Source: JAPLDB01 sp038206355 (GTDB lineage Bacteria > Bacteroidota > Bacteroidia > AKYH767-A > 2013-40CM-41-45). From it: a stretch of 64,000 bases of DNA. The DNA lies in assembly GCA_038206355.1 (NCBI GenBank), contig JBBRAY010000001.1:164620-228619 (forward strand), given 5' to 3'. Positions 26,144 through 35,222 of the stretch are shown piece by piece. The position numbers and the translations under genes are program-made. Every line of letters starts with the position of its first letter. Positions within the stretch are counted from its first letter, which is position 1. The notes beneath the pieces are model-generated. The model was not told the origin of the DNA and ran no database searches. It was given only the letters and a program-made list of their open reading frames with translations.

Positions 26144-27070
26144 TCAGGCAAGCAATTTTGTTGCAACTTCCTTGTCTTCTGTCATCTTTTTCTTCAACTC
26201 TTCCAGGCTGCTCAGGTGAATATCGTCGCGGACTTTTGCTTTCAAAAAAACGGTAATATTTTCATTGTAAATATTCCTGTTGAAATCAAAGATATTTACC
26301 TCAATACTCAGCCTTTTACCTTGTACTACGGGACGATAACCGATGTACAACATACCTTTCAGCATTTCATCACCCACTTTTACATGTACGGCATAAATTC
26401 CTGTGGAAGGAATCAGTTTGTATTGTTCTGCAATGCTGATGTTGGCTGTGGGAAAGCCTAGTGTGCGACCGATCTTGTCGCCATCAACCACTTTTCCATT
26501 CAGTGTAAAATCATGTCCGAGTAAATTATTTGCCGTAAGGATATCTCCGGTGAGCAATGCATTTCTGATTTTAGTAGAGCTCACAGCAAGTTCATTGATC
26601 ACGTGCTTGGGAATCTCTTCGAGGCGGAAGCCGTAAATGGGTGACATCTCTTCAAGGTCCTTGTACGATCCTTCTCGGTTCCTACCGAAATGATGGTCAT
26701 AACCGATGACGAGCGTCTTCGTTCCGATTTTATTGACAAGGATATCGCGCACAAATTCAACGGCACTTTGTCTGCTGAAATCTTTATCAAACGGTTGAAT
26801 GATGAGGTGACCCACTCCTGATTTTTTTAGTAGTTCAATGCGTTCACTCATTGTGGTTAAAAGCTTCAGGTTATTGTCGTCGGGCTGAAGCACCATACGC
26901 GGGTGAGGAAAAAAGGTGAGCACCACACTTTCTCCCTTTTCATGAGTTGCCATTTCACACAATCGGGAAATGATGGTCTGGTGCCCTGCATGAACGCCGT
27001 CAAAAGTGCCGATGGTTGACACAGCATGAGTCAGCGGTGTAAATTCATCAATGCCCTGGTAAACTTTCAT
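26144..27070 (-). CDS. ribF: bifunctional riboflavin kinase/FAD synthetase
   Basis: A 308-residue RibF, which makes FMN from riboflavin and ATP and then FAD from FMN. The N-terminal FAD synthetase half carries the nucleotidyltransferase signature GTFDGVHAGHQ (22-32), GYDHHFGRNREG and a SSTKIR motif. The C-terminal riboflavin kinase half has GRTLGFPTANI and the metal-binding strand following it. Length and domain order match the family. It lies 21 bases after alaS on the same strand, so alaS-ribF are probably cotranscribed. Confidence 0.95.
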   Translation of the reverse strand: MKVYQGIDEFTPLTHAVSTIGTFDGVHAGHQTIISRLCEMATHEKGESVVLTFFPHPRMVLQPDDNNLKLLTTMSERIELLKKSGVGHLIIQPFDKDFSRQSAVEFVRDILVNKIGTKTLVIGYDHHFGRNREGSYKDLEEMSPIYGFRLEEIPKHVINELAVSSTKIRNALLTGDILTANNLLGHDFTLNGKVVDGDKIGRTLGFPTANISIAEQYKLIPSTGIYAVHVKVGDEMLKGMLYIGYRPVVQGKRLSIEVNIFDFNRNIYNENITVFLKAKVRDDIHLSSLEELKKKMTEDKEVATKLLA

Positions 27071-27091
27071 TCAATATTTTATTCCGAAAAA

Positions 27092-29833
27092 TTATTTCAA
27101 AAGACTTTTCATTTTCTCCAATGCCGCCGGTATTCCTTCCACATTTTTCCCGCCGGCTGTTGCATAGAAAGGTTGTCCTCCGCCTCCACCTTGTATCTCC
27201 TTCGCTGCTTCGCGGATGATAGCCGATGCGTTCAGGTTTTTTTCTTTCACCAGGTTTTCACTGATGATCATGCTGAGGTGCGCTTTGCCTTCTACTGCTG
27301 ATCCTATACAAATAATTGAACCGGGCATTTGATTTTTAAGTTCGAAAGAAATTGTTTTGATGGCATCTGCATTATCCAGATCAATTTTCTCTGCAATCAC
27401 ATTCACACCGTTTATGCTTTTCACTTTTTTCAGCAAACCTGCTTTTACATCCTGCGCAATTTCATTTGTAAGTTTTTCAATGAGCTTCATCAATGCAGAT
27501 TCCTGTTCATTTAAGGATGCCGTTAAGTCAACTGCTTTTTCCAGGTCTTTAACAGATTTTCCTTCTATTCCTGAATAGAGATTCAACACTTTTGCTTTCA
27601 GTGATTCAATCTTATCTTTCAACATATTTTCAGCAGCAGCAAGTTTCGCGTTTTGATCTTCGTAGTATTTATCCACCAAAGAACCGGTGATTGCTTCCAC
27701 CCTTCGCACTCCTGCAGCAACAGAACTTTCAGAAATGATTTTGAATTTGTCAATTTCTCCCGTGGATTTTACATGCGTTCCTCCGCACAATTCCATTGAA
27801 TATTTCGGATCAAAAATAATGACGCGTACGAAGTCACCGTATTTCTCTCCAAACAATGCCGTTGCTCCCATTTCCTGCGCTTGCTTTATAGGAACATTTC
27901 TTTTCTCATCCAGCATTATATTCTCGCGGATTTTTTCATTTACCATCTTCTCAATCTTCTGCAATTCTTCGTCTGTCACTTTTGCAAAATGAGAAAAGTC
28001 AAAGCGCGTATGTTCATCGTTCACAAGCGATCCCTTCTGATTTACGTGTGCACCAAGAACCTTTTTCAATGCTGAATGCATCAAATGTGTTGCAGAGTGA
28101 TTACTCGTGATCATTCTTCTCCTGTCTTGTTTTACAACAGCATGAAACGTTGCAGTCAAATCCTTCGGCAACTTATCTGCAAAATGTATGATGAGGTTAT
28201 TTTCCTTCCGGGTATCAGTAATCGAAATTTTTTCTCCGTTGGTTTCGATGTAACCAATATCACCGACTTGACCGCCACTCTCTGCATAAAATGGAGTTCG
28301 TGAAAGAACCAATTGGAATTGTTCTTTTCCTTTTGCTTTTACTTTTCTGTATTTCAGAATTTCACAGTCGCATTCCAACTCTTCATAGCCAACAAATTCT
28401 GTTGGGGCTGTTTCTCCCTCTCCTTTGGAGAGGGCCGCATCGCCTTCGGCAAGCCTATGGCGACCGAAGGGGGAGAGGCTTATCCAATCCTCCGTATCCA
28501 CCTCTGCGGCTGCACGGGAACGATTTTTTTGTTCAGCGAGGCATTTATTAAAGCCGTCCATGTCAACATCAAGGCCCTTTTCACGGGCCATCAGTTGCGT
28601 AAGGTCTATTGGGAATCCGTAAGTATCGTATAACTCAAAAGCGAATTCGCCTTCTACATTTTTCTTTTTATAATCTTCAAACCGTTTTATTCCGGTATCA
28701 AGCGTTCGCAGAAATGCACTCTCTTCTTCCATCACGACACGCATGATAAAATCCTGCTGTGCCTTTATTTCAGGAAAAACATCTCTGAACTGCTCTGCAA
28801 GAATCGGAATGAGTTTATTCAAAAACGGTTCCTTCAGATTGAGAAAAGTAAATCCATAGCGAACTGCTCTTCTCAATATTCTGCGGATCACATAACCTGC
28901 TTTGTTGTTTGAAGGAAGTTGTCCGTCGGCAATGGCGCAAGTGATGGCACGGATGTGATCACTCATCACGCGCATGGCAATGGAACTTTTTTCATCAGCA
29001 CCATATTTTATTCCGCAACGCGAAGCAATAAACTGAATGAGCGGCTGAAAAACATCCGTATCATAATTGGAAGTCTTTCCCTGCAAAGCCATGCACAACC
29101 GTTCAAAGCCCATTCCTGTATCCACATGCCTTGCGGGCAGCGGGACCAAAGAACCATCTGCCTTTCTGTTGAATTCCATGAATACATTATTCCAGATTTC
29201 AACTACCTGCGGATGTCCCGCATTCACAATATTTTTTCCGTCTGTTTTTTTTCTTTCCTCATCACTGCGCAGGTCAACATGAATTTCAGAACAGGGTCCG
29301 CAAGGTCCCTGCTCGCCCATCTCCCAAAAATTGTCTTTCTTATTCCCGCGTAAAATTCTGTCTTCGTCAATATGACGCTTCCAGAAATTAAAACTATCCT
29401 GATCAAATTTTAAATTCTCTTTTTCGTCTCCTTCAAAAACAGTAACGTATAACCTGTCCTTTGGAAGTTTATAAATTACAGTAAGTAATTCCCAACTCCA
29501 GGCAATCGCATCTTCTTTAAAGTAATCACCAAAACTCCAGTTACCAAGCATTTCAAACATGGTATGGTGGTAGGTATCAATGCCGACTTCTTCGAGGTCA
29601 TTGTGCTTGCCACTTACACGCAAACATTTTTGTGTATCGGCTATACGCGGAAATTTTACCGGCTGGTTTCCAAGAAAAATATCTTTGAATGGCGCCATGC
29701 CACTGTTGATGAACATCAGCGTAGGATCATTCTTTACCACCATGGGCGCAGAAGAAACGATCTCATGTCCTTTACTTTTGAAAAAATCTAAGAATGTTTT
29801 TCTAATTTCTGTAGAAGTCATACCGGGAGTCAA
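27092..29833 (-). CDS. alaS: alanine--tRNA ligase
   Basis: A 913-residue alanyl-tRNA synthetase (class II), slightly longer than the usual 870-880. The aminoacylation domain opens TSTEIRKTFLDFFKSKGHEI with motif 1-3 segments (FINSGMAPFKDIFLG, GNWSFGDYFKE, DTGMGFERL). The editing domain has SNHSATHLMHSAL and CGGTHVKSTGEI, and the C-terminal DHHA1-like region ends GGGGGQPFYATAGG. Residues about 451-475 (SLSPFGRHRLAEGDAALSKG and beyond) are extra, in the linker before PTEFVGYEELE, and are encoded by a palindromic element (see that entry). Frame is preserved, so the protein is probably active. Divergent from the LytM gene. Confidence 0.97.
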   Translation of the reverse strand: MTPGMTSTEIRKTFLDFFKSKGHEIVSSAPMVVKNDPTLMFINSGMAPFKDIFLGNQPVKFPRIADTQKCLRVSGKHNDLEEVGIDTYHHTMFEMLGNWSFGDYFKEDAIAWSWELLTVIYKLPKDRLYVTVFEGDEKENLKFDQDSFNFWKRHIDEDRILRGNKKDNFWEMGEQGPCGPCSEIHVDLRSDEERKKTDGKNIVNAGHPQVVEIWNNVFMEFNRKADGSLVPLPARHVDTGMGFERLCMALQGKTSNYDTDVFQPLIQFIASRCGIKYGADEKSSIAMRVMSDHIRAITCAIADGQLPSNNKAGYVIRRILRRAVRYGFTFLNLKEPFLNKLIPILAEQFRDVFPEIKAQQDFIMRVVMEEESAFLRTLDTGIKRFEDYKKKNVEGEFAFELYDTYGFPIDLTQLMAREKGLDVDMDGFNKCLAEQKNRSRAAAEVDTEDWISLSPFGRHRLAEGDAALSKGEGETAPTEFVGYEELECDCEILKYRKVKAKGKEQFQLVLSRTPFYAESGGQVGDIGYIETNGEKISITDTRKENNLIIHFADKLPKDLTATFHAVVKQDRRRMITSNHSATHLMHSALKKVLGAHVNQKGSLVNDEHTRFDFSHFAKVTDEELQKIEKMVNEKIRENIMLDEKRNVPIKQAQEMGATALFGEKYGDFVRVIIFDPKYSMELCGGTHVKSTGEIDKFKIISESSVAAGVRRVEAITGSLVDKYYEDQNAKLAAAENMLKDKIESLKAKVLNLYSGIEGKSVKDLEKAVDLTASLNEQESALMKLIEKLTNEIAQDVKAGLLKKVKSINGVNVIAEKIDLDNADAIKTISFELKNQMPGSIICIGSAVEGKAHLSMIISENLVKEKNLNASAIIREAAKEIQGGGGGQPFYATAGGKNVEGIPAALEKMKSLLK
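28410..28481. repeat. palindromic element inserted in alaS
   Basis: It contains CCCTCTCC-TTT-GGAGAGGG (28416-28434), arms CCTTCGG/CCGAAGG (28443-28449/28464-28470) and an outer GGAGAGG/CCTCTCC pairing. It is about 72 bp, equal to 24 codons, and reads through AlaS without a stop. The GC-rich composition is unlike the surrounding alaS. It resembles the CCTCTCC...GGAGAGG dispersed palindromes of Bacteroidota and behaves like the Rickettsia palindromic elements. Confidence 0.7.
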
Positions 29834-29929
29834 ATTTTCAGGTCCCGACTCAAAAAACAGTTAACCGGCTCAGGTTCATTTCTATTTAACCAAATACGTC
29901 TTATCCGGTCATTATTAGGAATTTACTGT

Positions 29930-29937
29930 TATTTTTG
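29930..29937 (+). promoter_or_regulatory. -7 promoter box TATTTTTG for LytM gene
   Basis: An exact match to the Bacteroidota TAnnTTTG box, 27 bases before the ATG at 29964, in the alaS/LytM divergent gap. No clear -33 TTG is seen. Confidence 0.35.
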
Positions 29938-29963
29938 TCGCGATTGTGCGAAAGTAAATCAAA

Positions 29964-30935
29964 ATGCCGAAAGTAAAGTACTATTTCAACCCTTCAAACC
30001 TGAAGTATGAACGTGTGCGCACTTCCCTGAAGAAGCGGTTGTTCCGGGTATTCGGGTTTATCACTACCTCAATCGTTTTTGCTGCCATCATTGTAGTCGG
30101 TTTATGGAACCTGGTGGATTCTCCGAAGGAGCGTCAGCAAAAACGCCAACTGGATGAAATCTCCCTTCAGTATGAAATGCTGAAACAGCGCACTGATCAG
30201 GCCGAGGCGGTGTTGAGTGATATTCAGAACCGCGACAATACCATTTACCGGGTGATCTTTGAAGCAGATCCTATTCCTCAATCGGTGCGTGAAGCCGGCT
30301 ATGGTGGCGTGGACCGGTACAATGATCTCAAAGATTATTACAATGCTGATCTGATAAAAGAAGTTACCATGCAGGTGGATAAACTGAGCAAGCAGCTTTA
30401 TATCCAGAGCAAATCATTTGATGAAGTATTTAATCTGGTGAAGAACAAATCGCAGATGCTGGCTTCTATTCCCGCCATACAGCCCATTGCCAATAAGGAT
30501 CTGAAATATATAGCCAGCGGATTCGGATGGAGGATTCATCCCATTTATAAGACGGAAAAGATGCATTCAGGAATGGATTTTACTGCTCCTGTGGGAACTC
30601 CCATTCATGCGACCGGAAACGGAACCGTTGCCAAAATTGAATATGACGGACGTGGTTACGGGAATAATGTCCTCATCAATCACGGATGGGGTTTTCAGTC
30701 CCTCTATGGCCACATGAGCAAAATAGCTGTTCGTCCGGGGCAAAAAATTAACCGCGGAGACCTCATTGGCTACGTTGGAAGTTCAGGCGCATCTACCGGT
30801 CCGCATTTGCATTATGAAGTACGCAAAGGCGGGAATCCTGTGAACCCCGCCAACTTCTATTACAACGACCTTACGCCGGAAGAATATGAGAAGATGATGG
30901 AACTTGCTTCCCGTCCGGGTCAGTCGTTTGACTAA
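29964..30935 (+). CDS. M23 family metallopeptidase (LytM-type)
   Basis: A 323-residue inner-membrane-anchored peptidoglycan endopeptidase. A single N-terminal membrane helix (about 30-52) is followed by a helical coiled-coil-like region (60-170), then the LytM/M23 domain: HSGMDFTAPVGTP, GYGNNVLINHGWG, YGHMSKIAVRPGQ and TGPHLHYEVR. These supply the zinc ligands (His and Asp of HSGMD, His of HLH) and catalytic His. Such enzymes cut peptide cross-links during growth. The product continues 15-20 residues past the domain. A MerR gene follows 52 bases later. Confidence 0.93.
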   Translation: MPKVKYYFNPSNLKYERVRTSLKKRLFRVFGFITTSIVFAAIIVVGLWNLVDSPKERQQKRQLDEISLQYEMLKQRTDQAEAVLSDIQNRDNTIYRVIFEADPIPQSVREAGYGGVDRYNDLKDYYNADLIKEVTMQVDKLSKQLYIQSKSFDEVFNLVKNKSQMLASIPAIQPIANKDLKYIASGFGWRIHPIYKTEKMHSGMDFTAPVGTPIHATGNGTVAKIEYDGRGYGNNVLINHGWGFQSLYGHMSKIAVRPGQKINRGDLIGYVGSSGASTGPHLHYEVRKGGNPVNPANFYYNDLTPEEYEKMMELASRPGQSFD

Positions 30936-30987
30936 ACAGAATTTTTAAAGGATTCATTTCATACTTTTGAATTAAAATTTCATCGCC

Positions 30988-31440
30988 ATGCCATACAAAG
31001 AAAAAGAAATCGAAAAAATTTTTTACTCCATCGGTGAGGTTGCTAAAATGTTTGACGTGAATACATCGCACATTCGTTTCTGGTCAAAACAGTTTGACGT
31101 GATCAAACCCGCTACCAACAAAAAAGGAAACCGCATGTACACGATGATTGACATTGAAAACTTCAGAGTGATTTACCATTTGGTGAAAGAAAAAGGTTTT
31201 ACGCTGAAGGGTGCGAAAGTAGAGATGCAGGCAATGAAAAAGAAAATGAAACTTGCCGGTGAACCGAAGATGGAAGTAATCGTTTCTTCAGATTCTGTAT
31301 CGTCAGATGTTCCTGAAACAGATGTTGCTCCTGTTCAAAACGACCTGGTGGATAAAATTGCACTTAAAAATTCGCTTGGTAAATTGCGGTCGTCGTTGCT
31401 TCAGTTACACAATGAATTAGAAAAGATCGACGTGGCCTGA
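30988..31440 (+). CDS. MerR family transcriptional regulator
   Basis: A 150-residue regulator. Residues about 8-80 form a MerR winged helix-turn-helix (YSIGEVAKMFDVNTSHIRFW, NKKGNRMYTMIDIENF). After that comes a lysine-rich helix and a Ser/Val-rich spacer, ending in a short helix. There are no Cys residues, so no metal sensing; the group resembles the small MerR regulators common in Bacteroidota next to cell-wall genes. TACTTTTG (30962-30969) 18 bases upstream of the ATG matches the TAnnTTTG box. The target is unknown. Confidence 0.9.
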   Translation: MPYKEKEIEKIFYSIGEVAKMFDVNTSHIRFWSKQFDVIKPATNKKGNRMYTMIDIENFRVIYHLVKEKGFTLKGAKVEMQAMKKKMKLAGEPKMEVIVSSDSVSSDVPETDVAPVQNDLVDKIALKNSLGKLRSSLLQLHNELEKIDVA

Positions 31441-31488
31441 TTCAACGTCTAAGATTTTTTCTCACCATTCAATTTCCGTTCCTGAATA

Positions 31489-33081
31489 TTACCTCACCAC
31501 AAACCGCGCTGCTTTCATGCCGTCGTTTGTTTTTATGATGCAGGTATAGAGGCCTTCTGAAAATGCAGAAGTTGAAACCGGAATATGTATCATCTCTGAT
31601 TTTTTTCCTCTTACAGCATACGATTTCAGTAATTTTCCCTTTGCATCAAATACCTCAATAGTTGCCTTACCTGTTTCATTCATCATGAAATCAATGTAAG
31701 CCATATGTGCAGTGGGATTGGGATAAACATTCAATCCAAGAATGCTGTTTGTCAACGCTACATCATTCACTTCATCGGGAGATACATCAATCCATACTTC
31801 ATACGCCATTGCATTGGGGCGGCTCATACTTTCGGGATCAAGGTCTGCGATGTTGGGAAGATCACTTTGAATACCATTGATAATCCATCCCACTCTCGCA
31901 TTTCCCGACAGTGAATTAAGGTCAATGATGGAATGATGTCTTTTAAAAATTGCCGGATCCGGAATGAAACGTGAATTGGTCCCGGACAACGAAGGCATCT
32001 CCACAGGTAATTTATATTCCTGGAGATTCCCTGCTCCGTCACGACTTACCTTACTGATCGTATTTACAAATGGAATGAGCGTATCCTGCACAAGAATATT
32101 ATTTATGGTATCGAAAGTATAAAGACTCATGCCTCCAAAAAAAATCGTGTGCATGAAATTATTTACCGAATCAAATACAGGCATCAGTGCTGTTTCATAT
32201 TGATTCAGGTTCTGGTTGAATCCGGATTGATGCAGAACTGAACCGGAAGTAATATCGATTGGAGTGAGGAAAGGAAGCGTTGCTGTTTTTTGAAACACAC
32301 CTCCGAATGCTGTGTAACCGTAATTACCATTGGGAAAAATCTGTTCAGCAACGTTCAGATCGCGGCGGTGAAAGTTATCCGTGTCAGTAATCGCAGTAAA
32401 ATTTGAAATGCCCAGTACAACACCATCATCATTGATATTAAATTTCCTGATCTCATTTGAATACGTCTGTACAAAAAGCGTGGAGCCGGTGATCTTGCTG
32501 TACATGCCATCAAACCGGTGACCGAATATCAGATAATATGTAGAATCAATTTTTTCCAGGTGACCTCCGGTGACGATGATATTGGAATCTCTGATCTGCC
32601 TGATCGCCGCATTGATGGAATCGCCTGCAAGTACATTGTTTAATAATGTATTCAGGTTTATCGCTGTGAGCGTAGGAAAAGTAATATTCGCAAATAATGA
32701 ATCGCAACGACCGTATCCACCAACGATATAAAGCATGGAATCCGACTGATAGAATTCTGCATTGGAAGAACTGATGGATTCACGAACATAATCAGGTAAG
32801 GTTGTCAATGCCGAAACCCATTGCACGTCAGCAACAGGGTCAACAACAAAGAGTGAATCATTTCTCATGTACTTCTGAAAACCCATTCCTCCCTGGAAAT
32901 TATGCAGTCCGTCTCTGCGGCCACCGAGAAAAATCCATTTGCCATTCCATTCTGCGAAAACATTGGAATGAATAGCAGGAATAGCAGATATTACAGAAGG
33001 TGTAAGCGAAACCGAAAACGGCTGCTGGGCAATTGATGTATGAAATGCAAATACCAGGACAGCAAACAAAAATTTTTTCAT
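31489..33081 (-). CDS. kelch-like T9SS cargo protein
   Basis: A 530-residue secreted protein. The signal peptide is about 1-18 (HTSIAQ). The body carries repeated beta-propeller blades of kelch character (WNGKWIFLGGRRDG, MLYIVGGYGRCD, YYLIFGHRFDGMY, YGYTAFGGVFQ, FMHTIFFGGMSLY), each with the double-Gly turn. A T9SS type A tail ends it (NVYPNPTAHMAYIDF ... SEGLYTCIIKTND). The propeller suggests protein or carbohydrate binding; no catalytic site is recognised. It is followed on the same strand by nothing within 40 bases, and the upstream neighbour is the sugar dehydrogenase at 33126. Confidence 0.87.
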   Translation of the reverse strand: MKKFLFAVLVFAFHTSIAQQPFSVSLTPSVISAIPAIHSNVFAEWNGKWIFLGGRRDGLHNFQGGMGFQKYMRNDSLFVVDPVADVQWVSALTTLPDYVRESISSSNAEFYQSDSMLYIVGGYGRCDSLFANITFPTLTAINLNTLLNNVLAGDSINAAIRQIRDSNIIVTGGHLEKIDSTYYLIFGHRFDGMYSKITGSTLFVQTYSNEIRKFNINDDGVVLGISNFTAITDTDNFHRRDLNVAEQIFPNGNYGYTAFGGVFQKTATLPFLTPIDITSGSVLHQSGFNQNLNQYETALMPVFDSVNNFMHTIFFGGMSLYTFDTINNILVQDTLIPFVNTISKVSRDGAGNLQEYKLPVEMPSLSGTNSRFIPDPAIFKRHHSIIDLNSLSGNARVGWIINGIQSDLPNIADLDPESMSRPNAMAYEVWIDVSPDEVNDVALTNSILGLNVYPNPTAHMAYIDFMMNETGKATIEVFDAKGKLLKSYAVRGKKSEMIHIPVSTSAFSEGLYTCIIKTNDGMKAARFVVR

Positions 33082-33125
33082 TCAATAATATTCATTGCAG
33101 GTTTGCGGCAGTTGATGCTTGCCGG

Positions 33126-35021
33126 TTATTCAATCACCAGTCGTTTTGCAACATTACCTTCATCTCCACTCACACTTAAATTATAAATTCCACCTGACAA
33201 ATGTGAAAGATTCAGTGAAATGGATTGTGCTCCTGTTTCAGCATGAATGGTTTCATGATATACCGTTCTTCCGGTAATATCATAAACATAAATTTCCAAA
33301 GGACCGGTTTTGTTCATGTAAAAATCAACAGTGAACTTTCCAGTATTCGGATTCGGAAAAAGTGTGAAGCGCGGCAGGAAATTATCTGCAGCTGTAGAAG
33401 TACAAAGGTCAACATGGGTGATAACAGAAGTGGAATTCACACATCCGGAAGTAAAATCTGTAAATGTATAAGTGATGGTGTGATCACCCGGGCCGGCAAG
33501 GGACGGATCGAAATACCTGTTCGCCGGACCTGTTGTACCGGGGCCTGAAAAAGAACCCCCGATCGGAGTTCCAGTTAATGTATCGCGGTCGTGGTAAACA
33601 CAATAAAAAGTGTCAAGTCCGGTAACACTAACTGCGGGCGGTCCGGAATAAATAACCAGGCATGGTGCTGATGTTGCGCTGCAATTGTTATTGTCGGTAA
33701 CCAGCACAGTATAAGTTCCGCCCTGTGAAATCATCAGCGTATCGTTATCACTGTTGCTCACTGCATTTCCATCCAGGTACCATTCATATTGAAATCCGTT
33801 TCCGGCCGGAGTCCTCAAAACATAAGGGTTTATGGTATCACAAACGTAAATGGTGTTGCCCTCGTTGATGGAAGCCACAGGAGAACAGGATGTACCCACA
33901 AACCTGTATATACTTCCGTTGTTATATTCGGCGCAGTACAATTCGCCCCAGCGGTCTTCACCGAAGGCAACTACTGTTGATCTTCCTAAAGTTCCAAGCA
34001 AAGTTGCCGTCCATCCGCCGGCACCATTATCTTCAAGCGTACGGAACTGGTAAGTACTTGTAAACTCATCTGTAAAAAAATATTTTCCATACATGTTAGA
34101 AAACTTCGAGCCCCTGTAACGATAACCACCTACAATTGCTGCTCCGTTGTTTGCATATTCATAAACGGGAGCATCATAATTTGAAGCTGCGAGGCATCCT
34201 GCAGTATTGTATGGATGACCATTACCTTCATAACATCTCCATCCGTAATTTCCTCCGTGTTTTGAAACCGGCTGGTAGTCCACTTCTTCCCAGGCATTTT
34301 GCCCTACGTCACCGATCCATAAATCACCATTCCAGCGGTCAAAACTCCATCTCCAAGGATTGCGCTGACCTAAATTCCAGACCTCTCCTCTTCCTGTTCC
34401 GCCCACCTGTGGATTATCAGGAGGAATAATATAAGCAACAGAGGTATCACTGACGTCAATCCTTAAAATTTTCCCGAGTAATGAATCCGGATTTTGTGCC
34501 CGGTTGCCGGGATCACCTCCGCTACCACCATCGCCGGTGCCGATATACAGGTATCCATCAACCGGACTAAAGGCAAGATGCCCGCCATTGTGATTGGAGT
34601 AAGGCTGCCAAATGGTCAATAATATCTGTTCACTGTTTGGATCAACAGAATCAGGATTATTTGCACTTACCTTAAACCTTGAAATCCTAGTATCACCGTG
34701 TGTTTGAGCTGTATAATCCACATAAATGAATCCGTTTTTTTCAAACTCAGGATCGAAAGCCAGTCCAAGCAATCCCCTTTCGCCACCCGATAAAACACGA
34801 GATTGTATATTCAGAAACGGGCTTGGATACTGCGTTCCATTGGTGTCAACAATCCGAATGTACCCTGCCAGTTCGACAATGAAAAGTCTGTCGTCTCCAC
34901 AACTTTTTATGTCCACCGGAGAGGAAAATCCCGGCGAAAAAAGAGTCAATGATATCTGTGAAAATGACTGATTAATAAGGAGGAAAAATGAGAAAAGAAA
35001 GAGGGTAAACAATTTTTTCAT
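33126..35021 (-). CDS. PQQ-dependent sugar dehydrogenase with Ig module and T9SS tail
   Basis: A 631-residue secreted soluble-type glucose/sorbosone dehydrogenase. Signal peptide about 1-21 (INQSFSQ). The six-bladed propeller (about 22-370) has the GSDH signatures LLGLAFDPEF, SNHNGGHLAFSPVDGYLYIG, GTGDGGSGGDPGNRAQ, LLGKILRIDV, GQRNPWRWSFD, and IGDVGQNAWEEV. An Ig-like stretch (about 385-530) leads to the T9SS tail FPNPNTGKFTVDFYMN ... SGGIYNLSVSG. In this family PQQ oxidises sugars in the periplasm or outside; whether this member is an active enzyme is not decided by sequence alone. It is 44 bases upstream of the kelch-like gene on the same strand. Confidence 0.9.
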   Translation of the reverse strand: MKKLFTLFLFSFFLLINQSFSQISLTLFSPGFSSPVDIKSCGDDRLFIVELAGYIRIVDTNGTQYPSPFLNIQSRVLSGGERGLLGLAFDPEFEKNGFIYVDYTAQTHGDTRISRFKVSANNPDSVDPNSEQILLTIWQPYSNHNGGHLAFSPVDGYLYIGTGDGGSGGDPGNRAQNPDSLLGKILRIDVSDTSVAYIIPPDNPQVGGTGRGEVWNLGQRNPWRWSFDRWNGDLWIGDVGQNAWEEVDYQPVSKHGGNYGWRCYEGNGHPYNTAGCLAASNYDAPVYEYANNGAAIVGGYRYRGSKFSNMYGKYFFTDEFTSTYQFRTLEDNGAGGWTATLLGTLGRSTVVAFGEDRWGELYCAEYNNGSIYRFVGTSCSPVASINEGNTIYVCDTINPYVLRTPAGNGFQYEWYLDGNAVSNSDNDTLMISQGGTYTVLVTDNNNCSATSAPCLVIYSGPPAVSVTGLDTFYCVYHDRDTLTGTPIGGSFSGPGTTGPANRYFDPSLAGPGDHTITYTFTDFTSGCVNSTSVITHVDLCTSTAADNFLPRFTLFPNPNTGKFTVDFYMNKTGPLEIYVYDITGRTVYHETIHAETGAQSISLNLSHLSGGIYNLSVSGDEGNVAKRLVIE

Positions 35022-35152
35022 AATGCGGATTTTTAAATGAATGGCAAAAGTAATATTACTTCTAAGTAATACATGAATTCAATAAATAATGACATTCACC
35101 AAGCTAATCCCCCTGTTCGTCAAATTATCAATTCCATTCGGAATTAAAATGA

Positions 35153-35181
35153 TTTGGGATAAATTCTGTGCATTATCTTTA
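35153..35181 (+). promoter_or_regulatory. promoter of the CotH gene
   Basis: TTTG (35153-35156), 17 bases, then TATCTTTA (35174-35181), seven of eight to TAnnTTTG. It lies 41 bases before the ATG at 35223. Confidence 0.45.
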
Positions 35182-35222
35182 TTCCATAATCCACACTTAA
35201 TACAAACTATAACTACTTAATA

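Noticed and set aside
28291..28633. Plus-strand ORFs through the alaS element
   Set aside because: They are antisense shadows of alaS and do not resemble proteins.
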